Origin: an uncultured Bacteriovoracaceae bacterium
GTDB taxonomy: Bacteria; Bdellovibrionota; Bacteriovoracia; Bacteriovoracales; Bacteriovoracaceae
Direction of reading: 5' to 3'
DNA: 64,000 nt
NCBI GenBank assembly: GCA_937923325.1
Contig: CAKZUQ010000016.1
Span: 60,224-124,223, forward strand
In this document: piece after piece, positions 8,165 through 15,819 of the stretch
Numbering within the stretch: the stretch's first letter is position 1
Layout: the number at the start of each line of letters is the position of its first letter
The notes under the pieces: generated by a model
Database searches by the model: none
The model's input: the letters and a program-made list of their open reading frames with translations, nothing else
Told to the model about the DNA's origin: nothing
Translations under genes and position numbers: made by a program

Positions 8165-9723
8165 CTATCGTCTAAATGAACTATAGAGGCTATCTTCTTG
8201 TAGCTTATAAATAAATATATCATTCCCAGATGGCATCTGTCCGTCAACAGCGTGAGGGGTTTCATGAGCTACGATATACGATCCATCTCCCAACCTTAAA
8301 ATTGCTGTGAAAAAGTCTTGGGCTCCATCTAATTTATTTGAACCTGGATAACTAGAAAGATAGTCTGACTTTATTCTATTAAAACTTGAATCAAACTTTG
8401 CTATTACATACTGGATACCACCAGTTCTAACAAGAGGAAGGTCAAAGAATGTTCCTCTAGATAAAAATGATATTTCCATTTCATTGTTATCATTAATAGT
8501 AAAGGTTTCAGATCTAAGGTTTGTTGTTGTATTTACACCTGATGTTGAACCTAATTGAAATAGTTTCTCTACGTCTCCAGTGTCTTTATTTATTCTAGCA
8601 AGGCAAAGTTATCTGAGCCTGTTGTCCAGGTATCCCCAAGGTCACTCTTTGTTATCATTCTTAAGTAGGCTTTACCATCCTGTTCAATAGAGATAAGAGG
8701 AAAGTTCTCTGCTGAGTTTGAAGAAGATGAAGAAAAGTTCCCAGGGATTGCAGCATAATTTGCAGTTGTGGTCTGTCCAATTTGTTTAATGTAGCTCAGG
8801 TTAAGAGAGCTATCTAGTTTTACATAGGCAGCATCCACAACTCCAACTAACTCTGACATAGAATCTGCTGTTACTAAACTTGCATAAACATTATTGGATG
8901 CATCTTTTGCTATGCTAAAACCATTTTGATTTAAATTTGTTGAAGCAGATGCAAAACCACCACTTGCTATATAGTCTGTTGCCCAATTTTCTCCAAGTTG
9001 CTTTATATCAACTAGATCTCCTGTATCTTTATCTATGTTAAGAAAAAAAACATCAGTATTAGAGCTACTATTTAAATCTGAGAGTTGACCGTTTGTAGTT
9101 CCATAAACAACCACTTTGTCATTTAAAACTGCTATGTCACATCTATTTTCATTCGCTGATGCATTAGCGTATGCCTTTGAACTAGAACTGGAAAAAGCAC
9201 TCATAGTGTCTGCACCAAGTTGCTTTAACCAAGAGATGTTTCCATTTGTATCAACCTTACCATAAAAAAGATCTGCTCCTCCTCCATGAGATTCAATGAA
9301 AGCACCGTTCACATCTCCGCAGAAGTAGCTTGAACCTTGAGAGTCTATGTCCATTTTAAAAAAGTGAGAAGAGCCAGTATATGTATTTAGTGCTCCTGGA
9401 GATTGGGCACCGATCTGAGTTGCCCAAATAAGTTCTCCATTGGGATTTAATTTTACTACAGCTCCATTAGAGCCAGCATTTGTTTTTGATTCAAATAAAT
9501 CTCCATTGGTGAAGCAGGCTAAAAGAAGGTTCCCTTGGTGATCTTCTTTTATTCTTTGACACCATTCGTCTCCGGAATTACTAAGAACTGATGAGTTGTT
9601 TGTTGGATTAAAACCTATGAACCACTCAGAGAGTACATTTTCTCTTTGGTCAGTTTGACCAAGTAGTATCTTCTGATTACATGATACAAGTGAAGCTACT
9701 ATTAATATTAAGAAAAGTTTCAT
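8165..9723 (-). pseudogene. Beta-propeller-type repeat lipoprotein broken by a frameshift
   Basis: Signal peptide with lipobox (LIVASLVSC), then repeats of the form (Y/F)-x-K-(V/L/I)-D-x-x-(G/S)-x-(I/L)-x-W-x-K-Q-(L/I)-G, resembling SBBP propeller repeats; four copies are visible. The first frame ends at 8590 after SDNFALLE. The other frame, open from just upstream to 8165, continues as ARINKDTGDVEKLFQLG, exactly the next repeat. Adding one base near 8595-8605 would restore one reading frame (SDNFALARINKDTGD). The start ATG 9723 has a strong GGAG site. Not a homopolymer slip, so decay or a sequence error is likelier than phase variation. Confidence 0.75.
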
Positions 9724-9893
9724 CTCTATCTCCAAGTAAACGTTCAATATACTTATCATACTATGTTAATATATTTTTAGTTTCTTTGTGAGAAGTCAAA
9801 TAGTATCAGTAACTTAGAGTCTTTAACTGTTTTAGGTTTCTTTAAATTATGCCAATATTTTGAGTTTTGTATAGATAACTTGGAGGGGGAAAA

Positions 9894-10709
9894 TTATTTT
9901 TGACAATTTGCGCAGTAATAAGTTCCTCTTTGACCTAAGACAATCTTTGTCACTTCGGTCTTTTTGCATATCTGACAAATCTTTTGATAAAAAACAACTA
10001 GATGGTTAACTCCGTTACCTTTAGAGCCAGTTGTGTCAGCATAACCTCCAGCAAAAGTTGTTCCTCCTGTTTCAGTTGCTCCATCAATAACTGTGAACAC
10101 ATGTTTGTATAATTGTTTAATTTCTTTCTCGCTTAGAGTTTCTACCTTTCTGTTGGGCATCACTTTAGCTCTAGCGCATATTTCATTAGCTATATAGTTA
10201 CCTGTCCCTGCAAATAGGGATTGATCGAGGAGTGTTACCTTAATAAATCTATGCGAGTATCTAAGTAAGCTTTCTTTAAAATATTTATAAGAAAACTCTG
10301 GACTCTTTAGGTCGTGACCAAGTTCGTCTAATTTATTTTTGGCATCTTCTTTTTCATAGAGATACATATGTCCAAAGCGTCTTGGGTCAACATATGCTAA
10401 ATACCATTCTTCATTTTTAAATGTACCTTTAAATTGTAAGTGAGTGTGTTTTTCAATAACTTTTGTTTTAGATACACGCCATCCTCCGGTCATACCTAGG
10501 TGAGACAAAAGATGTCTTTCATCATCAATTAAAAGGTTTAACATTTTTCCTTTTCTTAGTGCCTCGGTAATAGTTTTACCTCGTAGCTTATCCATTTTTG
10601 TATGGATAATAGAATCACTAACATCTGACATGGCCACACTCTTAATCTTAAAAGGCATGATCTCATTCATTTGTTTTTTAATTGTTTCAACTTCGGGGAA
10701 TTCTGGCAT
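9894..10709 (-). CDS. mutM: Formamidopyrimidine-DNA glycosylase
   Basis: Removes 8-oxoguanine and formamidopyrimidines, then nicks the abasic site. The N-terminus MPEFPEVETI carries catalytic Pro2 and Glu3; HLGMTGGWR and DPRRFGHMYL are the DNA-contacting loops; GTGNYIANEICARAKVMP is the H2TH region; and the C-terminus is a four-Cys zinc finger (CQIC...CANC) with the conserved GQRGTYYC. Length 271 is normal. A probable integrative island begins directly upstream, so its original promoter may have been displaced. Confidence 0.97.
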   Translation of the reverse strand: MPEFPEVETIKKQMNEIMPFKIKSVAMSDVSDSIIHTKMDKLRGKTITEALRKGKMLNLLIDDERHLLSHLGMTGGWRVSKTKVIEKHTHLQFKGTFKNEEWYLAYVDPRRFGHMYLYEKEDAKNKLDELGHDLKSPEFSYKYFKESLLRYSHRFIKVTLLDQSLFAGTGNYIANEICARAKVMPNRKVETLSEKEIKQLYKHVFTVIDGATETGGTTFAGGYADTTGSKGNGVNHLVVFYQKICQICKKTEVTKIVLGQRGTYYCANCQK

Positions 10710-10764
10710 AGGTACCTAACTGTTTAAAATTAAAGGCATGAATCAGCGCAGCATTTCTGCTATT

Positions 10765-10792
10765 CCGACTCATACCGACTTTGATTCCGACT
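10765..10792. repeat. Three direct CCGACT repeats beside the integrase
   Basis: CCGACT occurs at 10765-10770, 10775-10780 and 10787-10792, about one helical turn apart, in the 96-base gap between mutM and the integrase 3' end. Two copies share the longer TTCCGACT. Arrays like this at an element edge are typical of integrase arm-type or core binding sites, so this may be part of attL. No matching copy was found at the other side of the island by eye. Confidence 0.4.
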
Positions 10793-10805
10793 ATTTTAAC
10801 AAATC

Positions 10806-12029
10806 TTAATGATTTGTTCCATTTTTAAAGCTTTGAAAATCAATGACATTTTCATGTGACTGATCCTCTTTTGGAGTCTCTAACTTCACTTCTCTTATGT
10901 GCTTCATGATCATCTGAGATACCTCTTTTTGATCGTCTTCGTTACATTTAGAGTAATGATCAGCTAGCTTCAAATCCTTGTGGCCTGTAATTGCTATTAC
11001 AGCGTCTAGGCCACCTCCCACCTTCCTAGCAAGCTTCGCCATACCATGTCTTAGGATATGCGTTCCCGAGTAGGGAAGCTTGCCCTTTTGTTGAGCTCCT
11101 CTGTAGTTTAGCTGTATTGTTCCATAATTGAGCGGTTTACCCTCTACGTGAAAGACATAGTTATTATCAGGCCGTCTAAAAGCGAGCCTTCTCTCTAAAA
11201 TATCCATAATTTCATCAGTAATGTAAACAGGCCTTGGCTCTCTATTTTTTGGAAACTCCTTAAGCTCTAAAAATGTCTTATTTGTCATATCCCATACACA
11301 AGTATGTTTTATGAGGATTCTTCTTTCTTTTAAATTAATGTTTGACCACTGAATTCCTGATACCTCTCCAATTCTTCCTGCAGTATAAAACTGCATCTGA
11401 GCTAGATCTCTATAAAGAGGCTTTAAGTATTCAAAAAAGATCAACGCATCTTTTAAATCAATTTGCATTCTTTTATCTGGTAGTGGTTTTATAAATCCCA
11501 TTCTTCTATGCTTCTTTTTAATTGGATTGGTTAAGCTTTTAGCTTCTTCTTCGAAGATTTCACTTTCCTTATACCAGTTGAAAATTGTCACATAGAGGTT
11601 AAGTTCATTATTTAAATTACATCGTCTTGCATTTCCTCTTCTGTCTTGAGCAACTCCTTTGAAATGACTTACCCAGTGATTAACCCATTCGGTTATCTTA
11701 GAGGGAGTAATCTTATCCATTGGATAGCACTCAAGATCAGCAAGAAGCGTAAACCTTCTAATCCACATACTCTTTGTAGAAGTTGCGAGCATCGGAAAGT
11801 GATGTTCTTGCATGGTCATCCATACATTCTTAAGAGTCGTGTAGTTAGAATTAAGCTCTTCTGTATTAAAAACTTTACCAGCTCTCCAAGCTTTAGCTTG
11901 GTAGAGATTTTTAAATGTTTTAGTTAAAAGTTTTCCCTGGACTCTTCTTTCAGCGTAGTAGTGCCCACTAGTCTTATGTTTGTAAATTCCAGTTGTTCCT
12001 TTTAGTTTTCTGTAATGTTTGTTTGCCAT
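10806..12029 (-). CDS. Tyrosine recombinase / phage-type integrase
   Basis: Site-specific recombinase of 407 residues. The catalytic set is visible: Arg219 in FYTAGRIGEVSG, His324 and Arg327 in HILRHG, His350 in TGHKDLKLADHY and the nucleophile Tyr359. The N-terminal 60 residues (GIYKHKTSGHYYAERRVQGK) form an arm-binding-type AP2-like domain, followed by a core-binding domain. It sits at the edge of the island with its 3' end toward mutM and the CCGACT repeats, and is preceded by an excisionase-like gene. Confidence 0.93.
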   Translation of the reverse strand: MANKHYRKLKGTTGIYKHKTSGHYYAERRVQGKLLTKTFKNLYQAKAWRAGKVFNTEELNSNYTTLKNVWMTMQEHHFPMLATSTKSMWIRRFTLLADLECYPMDKITPSKITEWVNHWVSHFKGVAQDRRGNARRCNLNNELNLYVTIFNWYKESEIFEEEAKSLTNPIKKKHRRMGFIKPLPDKRMQIDLKDALIFFEYLKPLYRDLAQMQFYTAGRIGEVSGIQWSNINLKERRILIKHTCVWDMTNKTFLELKEFPKNREPRPVYITDEIMDILERRLAFRRPDNNYVFHVEGKPLNYGTIQLNYRGAQQKGKLPYSGTHILRHGMAKLARKVGGGLDAVIAITGHKDLKLADHYSKCNEDDQKEVSQMIMKHIREVKLETPKEDQSHENVIDFQSFKNGTNH

Positions 12030-12057
12030 ATTCTATTCCTTGTAAAATTACGCTCGT

Positions 12058-12306
12058 TTAGATTTCTCCACTAAACCAGCTGGTTATTTCACTCGGTAAG
12101 AAAACTAGCCTTCGTCCACCAACACGTTTCCTGTATGGAACTTCTCCGCGACTTACTAAGTTGTAGATCGTTCCTTTTTTGTAGTTGGTAAACAAGCAAA
12201 CCTCGTCTATTCCCCATATTCTTTTGTCAAAGAGCCCTGATAAGATTAACTCATCAGTTAGATTATAGTTTTTCATTTCTAATCTGTCGTCTAGATTATT
12301 TAACAT
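12058..12306 (-). CDS. Excisionase-like helix-turn-helix protein
   Basis: 82 residues with a MerR/AlpA-type winged helix: GIDEVCLFTNYKKGTIYNLVSRGEVPYRKRVGGRRLVFLPSEITSWF matches the HTH_17 excisionase pattern (helix, then the recognition helix, then P-x-x-K-x-G-x-R-x-x-F). It probably controls integrase directionality or transcription. The ATG at 12306 has GGAG six bases upstream. It lies 28 bases before the integrase and is probably in its operon. A long purine-rich leader (on this strand) precedes it. Confidence 0.75.
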   Translation of the reverse strand: MLNNLDDRLEMKNYNLTDELILSGLFDKRIWGIDEVCLFTNYKKGTIYNLVSRGEVPYRKRVGGRRLVFLPSEITSWFSGEI

Positions 12307-12375
12307 TAATTCTCCATCACATTTATTAACACACTTTCTTCTTTGCTTTTTTTACATCTCTTCTTCTTTTTTCTT

Positions 12376-12405
12376 TTAACTACTATTCATTAATCTCTCC
12401 TCCTT
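12376..12405 (-). promoter_or_regulatory. Perfect SD with a four-codon leader ORF (MNSS)
   Basis: On the minus strand an AAGGAGG (12399-12405) lies 8 bases before ATG AAT AGT AGT TAA (12390-12376), 70 bases upstream of the excisionase start. A further start-stop pair (ATGTAA) follows in the purine-rich leader. A strong ribosome site in front of a four-codon ORF could be a regulatory upstream ORF or a chance match. Confidence 0.3.
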
Positions 12406-12423
12406 ATTTATTATATTTTTTAC

Positions 12424-12559
12424 TTCGCCCACTTTTTTGTCTTTCTTAACTTCTTACATGCCATTGCTGACCACTTCCTCATCACTCGTGGGGAGGGGGT
12501 GGTCAACGATGGCCTCTTGTAAGTTGTTAAGATTAAAGACAAATTTCCTCGCGGGCGAA
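12424..12559. repeat. Long imperfect inverted repeat, about 60 nt per arm
   Basis: The left arm begins TTCGCCC at 12424 and runs to about 12480; the right arm ends GGGCGAA at 12553-12559. When one arm is reversed and complemented, the two align along TTGTCTTT, CTTAAC, CTTACA, GCCAT and TGACCAC with small gaps. The tip is a 12-pair stem GACCACTTCCTC with GAGGGGGTGGTC (two G.U pairs) and a loop of about 12 bases. G.U pairing at the tip favours a structured RNA, but a DNA element for replication or transfer is possible. It lies between the excisionase-like gene and the divergent regulatory pair. Confidence 0.6.
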
Positions 12560-12666
12560 AAGTCTGTAAACTTATGTAAACCTTAAGGCGTCAAGGCTAC
12601 ATAGATTTTTAGTATTCAAATTTAGGTATTTATTCAAATCGATTATGCAAAAAAGGGAATAAAGAT

Positions 12667-12743
12667 CACCACGGTGGTGTTTTGGCCCAAAAGAAAAATC
12701 TAAGTTCCTGAAATTTGGTCGTCAAATAACCATCGTGGTTATT
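12667..12743. promoter_or_regulatory. Cluster of three operator-like palindromes
   Basis: CACCAC-G-GTGGTG at 12667-12679, TTTTGG-C-CCAAAA at 12680-12692 (directly abutting), and AATAACCA-TCG-TGGTTATT at 12725-12743. They lie in the 511-base non-coding stretch 12307-12817 that separates the integrase/excisionase operon from a divergent two-gene unit encoding an XRE-type repressor. Such sites are likely bound by HTH proteins of the island; which one is unknown. Confidence 0.45.
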
Positions 12744-12817
12744 CAGATTTGTAATTCATATGGCTGCTATTCGAGGTAGTTTCCAAAAGTTATTGCGTTT
12801 TGTGTTAAATAATTCGA

Positions 12818-13165
12818 TTGAGATATGTTACCATTTATGGTAACGTGTCAGATGTGATAACTAAAGTCGTAATTAATAAGAGTATTGAGAATAGTTTTAA
12901 TAAAGATCTTAAAAGTGGTGTCTTTAATTTAGAAGTTCGTGACCTAATTGAATACTGGATAACCGAAATCGAATATTTAGGTTATGAAGAGTACACAAAG
13001 TCTGAGCTATTCAAAATGTTAAATGATCACAAGTTAAATAAAGATAGACAGAGCCAGCGCTCAATAACTTTAGACCAAACAGGTGGCCGACTTATTTATG
13101 CTGTTATCAAGAATGCAGTAGTTATCAAGGTAATCAAAATAACTGCTGACCACGATTATAGCTAG
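12818..13165 (+). CDS. Possible RelE/HigB-like toxin
   Basis: 115 residues with no strong family match. The C-terminal GGRLIYAVIKNAVVIKVIKITADHDYS resembles the last strands of RelE/HigB-type ribonucleases (R-x-I-Y-x-x-x-x-x-x-I-x-I-x-x-I-x-x-H-x-x-Y), and a small XRE protein follows 9 bases later, the higBA order. The start is uncertain: TTG 12818 has no SD and a palindrome covers the region; GTG 12845 is an alternative. A toxin role is inference. Confidence 0.45.
   Translation: MRYVTIYGNVSDVITKVVINKSIENSFNKDLKSGVFNLEVRDLIEYWITEIEYLGYEEYTKSELFKMLNDHKLNKDRQSQRSITLDQTGGRLIYAVIKNAVVIKVIKITADHDYS
12827..12844. promoter_or_regulatory. Palindrome GTTACCATTTATGGTAAC over the gene start
   Basis: A perfect 8-base inverted repeat with a TT centre. 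It spans the first codons if translation starts at TTG 12818, or ends just before GTG 12845 if that is the start. An operator here would allow autoregulation by the toxin-antitoxin-like pair, and as RNA it would hinder initiation. Confidence 0.45.
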
Positions 13166-13174
13166 GAGATTATT

Positions 13175-13459
13175 ATGAATTTTAGAACAGGAAAATTAAC
13201 TACAGGTAAGATCTTAAAGGCATTTCGCAATAGATTTGGCCTTACTCAAAAAGAAGTCTCAACTGCTGTTGGTATATCTATTTCAAATCTATCAGCTTTA
13301 GAGAACGATAAAAGAAACATTGGCGCAGAACTGGCCGGAAGGTTTTCAGTAATCTACGGAGTACGAGTAGAGCGACTTCTATTTCCAAATGGTCTCAAAA
13401 ACCTAAAAGGATATAAGAAGCTAGAGAAACTAAAGAGTAAGCTTGAAGATGCAGCTTAG
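13175..13459 (+). CDS. XRE-family HTH regulator, probable antitoxin
   Basis: 94 residues containing a Cro/C1-type HTH: LKAFRNRFGLTQKEVSTAVGISISNLSALENDKRNIGAELAGRFSVIYGV. The AGGAG site upstream of the ATG is good. It follows the RelE-like gene closely and is probably its antitoxin and autorepressor, and a candidate for binding the palindromes at 12667-12844. A plain island repressor is the alternative. Confidence 0.8.
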   Translation: MNFRTGKLTTGKILKAFRNRFGLTQKEVSTAVGISISNLSALENDKRNIGAELAGRFSVIYGVRVERLLFPNGLKNLKGYKKLEKLKSKLEDAA

Positions 13460-13480
13460 GCATTAGTTAAATTACTTATA

Positions 13481-13640
13481 GGTCGCTCTGAGTACATTGA
13501 CAGTAGCTATCACACTATCAACAATTAGATGCACTAGGAACTAAAAGCGGTAACAAGTCGCTCTCGGTCAAAAACTTCTAAACCCTCACGTGCAGTAGTC
13601 ATGACTTGCTTTTACAAAACGCTCTCAGTCAAAATAAAAA
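13481..13640. repeat. Three direct copies of an IS-end-like motif
   Basis: GGTCGCTCTGAG at 13481, AGTCGCTCTCGGTCAAAA at 13556-13573 and ACGCTCTCAGTCAAAAT at about 13619-13635. The same motif, inverted, is ATTTTAACCGAGAACGACT at 14747-14765 on the other side of the transposase gene. They look like repeated transposase-binding sites at an IS end, or relics of nested insertions. Confidence 0.5.
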
Positions 13641-14772
13641 ATTACTGTAAACTTAATTCTTCATTTTCTCTTTCGGCATCATAAACCATTTCTTTATAAA
13701 GTTTTATTCCTTGTGAAAAAGTTTCATAAGGAGTATTTCCTTTACATCTCTTGCCCTGATTTGTTCTATCAAAGTTGTACTCCTTCATGTAAATATCTAG
13801 GTCTTCCTGAAGAGCCTCTATACTTGTATAAAGTTTTTTTCTAAAAGCAACGCTGTAAAATTCATTTTGAATTATCTGATTTAGTTTTTCTACAGAGCCA
13901 TTTGTTTGAGGATGCCTAACCTTAGTTCTAGTATGCTCAATATCATTTAAGTGCATAAAGAGCTGGTAGTAATGAGTATCTCTGTGGCCACAATACTCAC
14001 GTCCATTGTCTGTCAAAATTCTCAGTACTGATATCCTATGCTCATCAAAAAAAGGTAGCACTTTTCTATTTAAAAAATCCGCAACAACAGTTTGAGTTTT
14101 ATCTAAATATAGTTTTGCAAAACCGACATTAGAAAAAGTATCAATACCTGTTTGCTGATAAATTTTTCCAATGCCTTTAATCGTTCCAACAAAATAAGTA
14201 TCTTGGGCAAATAAAAAGCCTGAATGATGAGTTTCAATTTCTCCGTGAGCTTCATCTTTTTGTTTCTTTTCTTCAAGAGCTTGAACTTGAGATTCTGTGA
14301 GAAGTCCTGAGTTTTCTGCCGACCACTTTTCGAGTCTTTTAAGACGTTTGGGAATAATTTCTAAGCCATGCCTTACCCAGACAGAGCGAACTCCACCATC
14401 ACTAATTTGCCAGCCTTTAGAACGGTTTAATTCATTGGCCACACGAACTTGTCCATGGGTTGGAAAGTGAAGAGAGTATTCTAAAATTGCATCTTCAATT
14501 TCTTGAGAAAATCGATTTTTGACACGCGCGACTTTTTTAGTTTTTTCTCTTAGGCCTTCAGTTCCTTCCTCAATCAATGTTCTTTTGATGTCGTAGATGT
14601 GCTTTCGTGAAACTCCAGTTCTTCTTGCAGCTTCAGATACATTTCCTAAAGTTTCAGCTAGCTCTAGAATGTTTAATTTTCTTCTGATAACATACTCTTG
14701 TTGAGTCATGTCGTTCTCCTTTTTGTTAAAATAATTGTTGCAAATTAATTTTAACCGAGAACGACTATGACT
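13550..14772. mobile_element. IS481-family insertion sequence
   Basis: One transposase gene flanked by inverted copies of an AGTCG(C/T)TCTCGGT(C/T)AAAA motif, at 13556-13573 on the left and 14747-14765 on the right. The exact tips and any target duplication could not be fixed by eye, so the limits are approximate. A second inverted pair GTCGTTCTC/GAGAACGAC (14710-14718 and 14757-14765) flanks the transposase promoter. Confidence 0.6.
13642..14709 (-). CDS. IS481-family transposase
   Basis: 355 residues. N-terminal HTH (NVSEAARRTGVSRKHIYDIKR) followed by an rve-type DDE core: Asp170 in FAQDTYFVG, Asp234 in ILTDNGREYCG and Glu274 in PQTNGSVEKLNQ, with the typical EYNFDRTNQGKRCKGNTPYE tail. All catalytic residues are present and the gene is full length, so it could be active. 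It has a strong SD (AAAGGAG) before ATG 14709. Confidence 0.92.
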   Translation of the reverse strand: MTQQEYVIRRKLNILELAETLGNVSEAARRTGVSRKHIYDIKRTLIEEGTEGLREKTKKVARVKNRFSQEIEDAILEYSLHFPTHGQVRVANELNRSKGWQISDGGVRSVWVRHGLEIIPKRLKRLEKWSAENSGLLTESQVQALEEKKQKDEAHGEIETHHSGFLFAQDTYFVGTIKGIGKIYQQTGIDTFSNVGFAKLYLDKTQTVVADFLNRKVLPFFDEHRISVLRILTDNGREYCGHRDTHYYQLFMHLNDIEHTRTKVRHPQTNGSVEKLNQIIQNEFYSVAFRKKLYTSIEALQEDLDIYMKEYNFDRTNQGKRCKGNTPYETFSQGIKLYKEMVYDAERENEELSLQ

Positions 14773-14987
14773 TGATATTAGGCAATCTTTTTAGTCAGAA
14801 TGTAACCACAATTAGTTCCTACTCCAAATTAGATACTTTAACTTATTGTTGACTTAATATCTTAATTTAAATAATGCAAGATACGACTACCGAGTGAATT
14901 TGTTTTGATATGAAGATTATTACCTATAAAATGAAAAAGGCTAAGATATAATTCCTAGCCTTTGTGAGTGATCAATATTTTTTATAT

Positions 14988-15401
14988 TTAGAGGTTCCTA
15001 TTACCCACCTTATTGCATCTTCTGATAAGTTTTTTATCTATCTGGTTAAATCTTTCTTTGTAAATAAAGTTTTTAACACAGTCACCAGCAGCATTTGTTC
15101 TAATTCTTCCTAGCAGTTTAACCATACTGGGGGATACTCTACGAACTCTTATTAGATAAGATTTTAGAGCACTTGTTCCATTTAAATTAATATGTGCAGC
15201 ACAAGATTTTATAAGTGACTCTGAGGCTTCTCGGTATAAAACTCGATCAAGTTCTCGAATACAAGAGAACTGGGCATACGTTTTGATCTTTTGACAAGCA
15301 TCTGAATTCCTTTGAACTAATGCCATACAAGCTGCGCTTTTATCATTTGCATACGCCGTCATGCAGATCAAGCCCAATACCAACATCATTAATACTTTCA
15401 T
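14988..15401 (-). CDS. Small exported cysteine-rich protein
   Basis: 137 residues with a signal peptide (MKVLMMLVLGLICMTAYA) and a mature part containing six Cys, probably three disulfides, in a helical basic protein (CMALVQRNSDACQKI, FSCIREL, LIKSCAAH, GDCVKNF, IRRCNKV). No family was recognised. It lies between the IS element and the caspase-like pseudogene. Function unknown. Confidence 0.6.
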   Translation of the reverse strand: MKVLMMLVLGLICMTAYANDKSAACMALVQRNSDACQKIKTYAQFSCIRELDRVLYREASESLIKSCAAHINLNGTSALKSYLIRVRRVSPSMVKLLGRIRTNAAGDCVKNFIYKERFNQIDKKLIRRCNKVGNRNL

Positions 15402-15819
15402 ATCTTATTCCTTCGAGCAAAGCTCATAAATTGTTTTAATTCAAACCTTGTTAATATTTTCTTTACCTTTATGAGTGTAAAGGAAGTTTGAATTTTGTGC
15501 GATCAAGATTGTAAATTTGATATTGGTGTATAAAACTTGGACGATTTCAAATTTTTCAAGATGAGTACAAGTAATAACTACGATTCTCCGAGTGAAGCTC
15601 TTACAATGCTAGAAGTCCAAATACGAAACCAACCTAAATATAGGCACTTAAAGTACAGCCAGTTATTAAACTGCTAGGTTTGTAGATCATGTTCGGTTGC
15701 CAATTATTATTATGCAGTAGAAAGGTTTTTTTATTGTTGTTCTTTCACAATACAAGATTGTAAATGTTCGTAAGTATACTATTGATCATAGCACTCTTAG
15801 ATGAAATTTTAGAATAAAA
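15402..15819. other. Gene-poor stretch between secreted-protein genes
   Basis: No convincing gene. A 38-codon ORF (15561-15677, MSTSNNYDSPSEALTMLEVQ...) has no SD and may be a remnant. An inverted repeat AATTCAAAC/GTTTGAATT (about 15440-15496) and two copies of AAGATTGTAAAT are present. Promoters for the flanking genes are not obvious. Confidence 0.4.

Noticed and set aside
12424..12559. Retron or CRISPR origin of the long hairpin
   Set aside because: No reverse transcriptase, Cas gene or spacer-repeat pattern is nearby.
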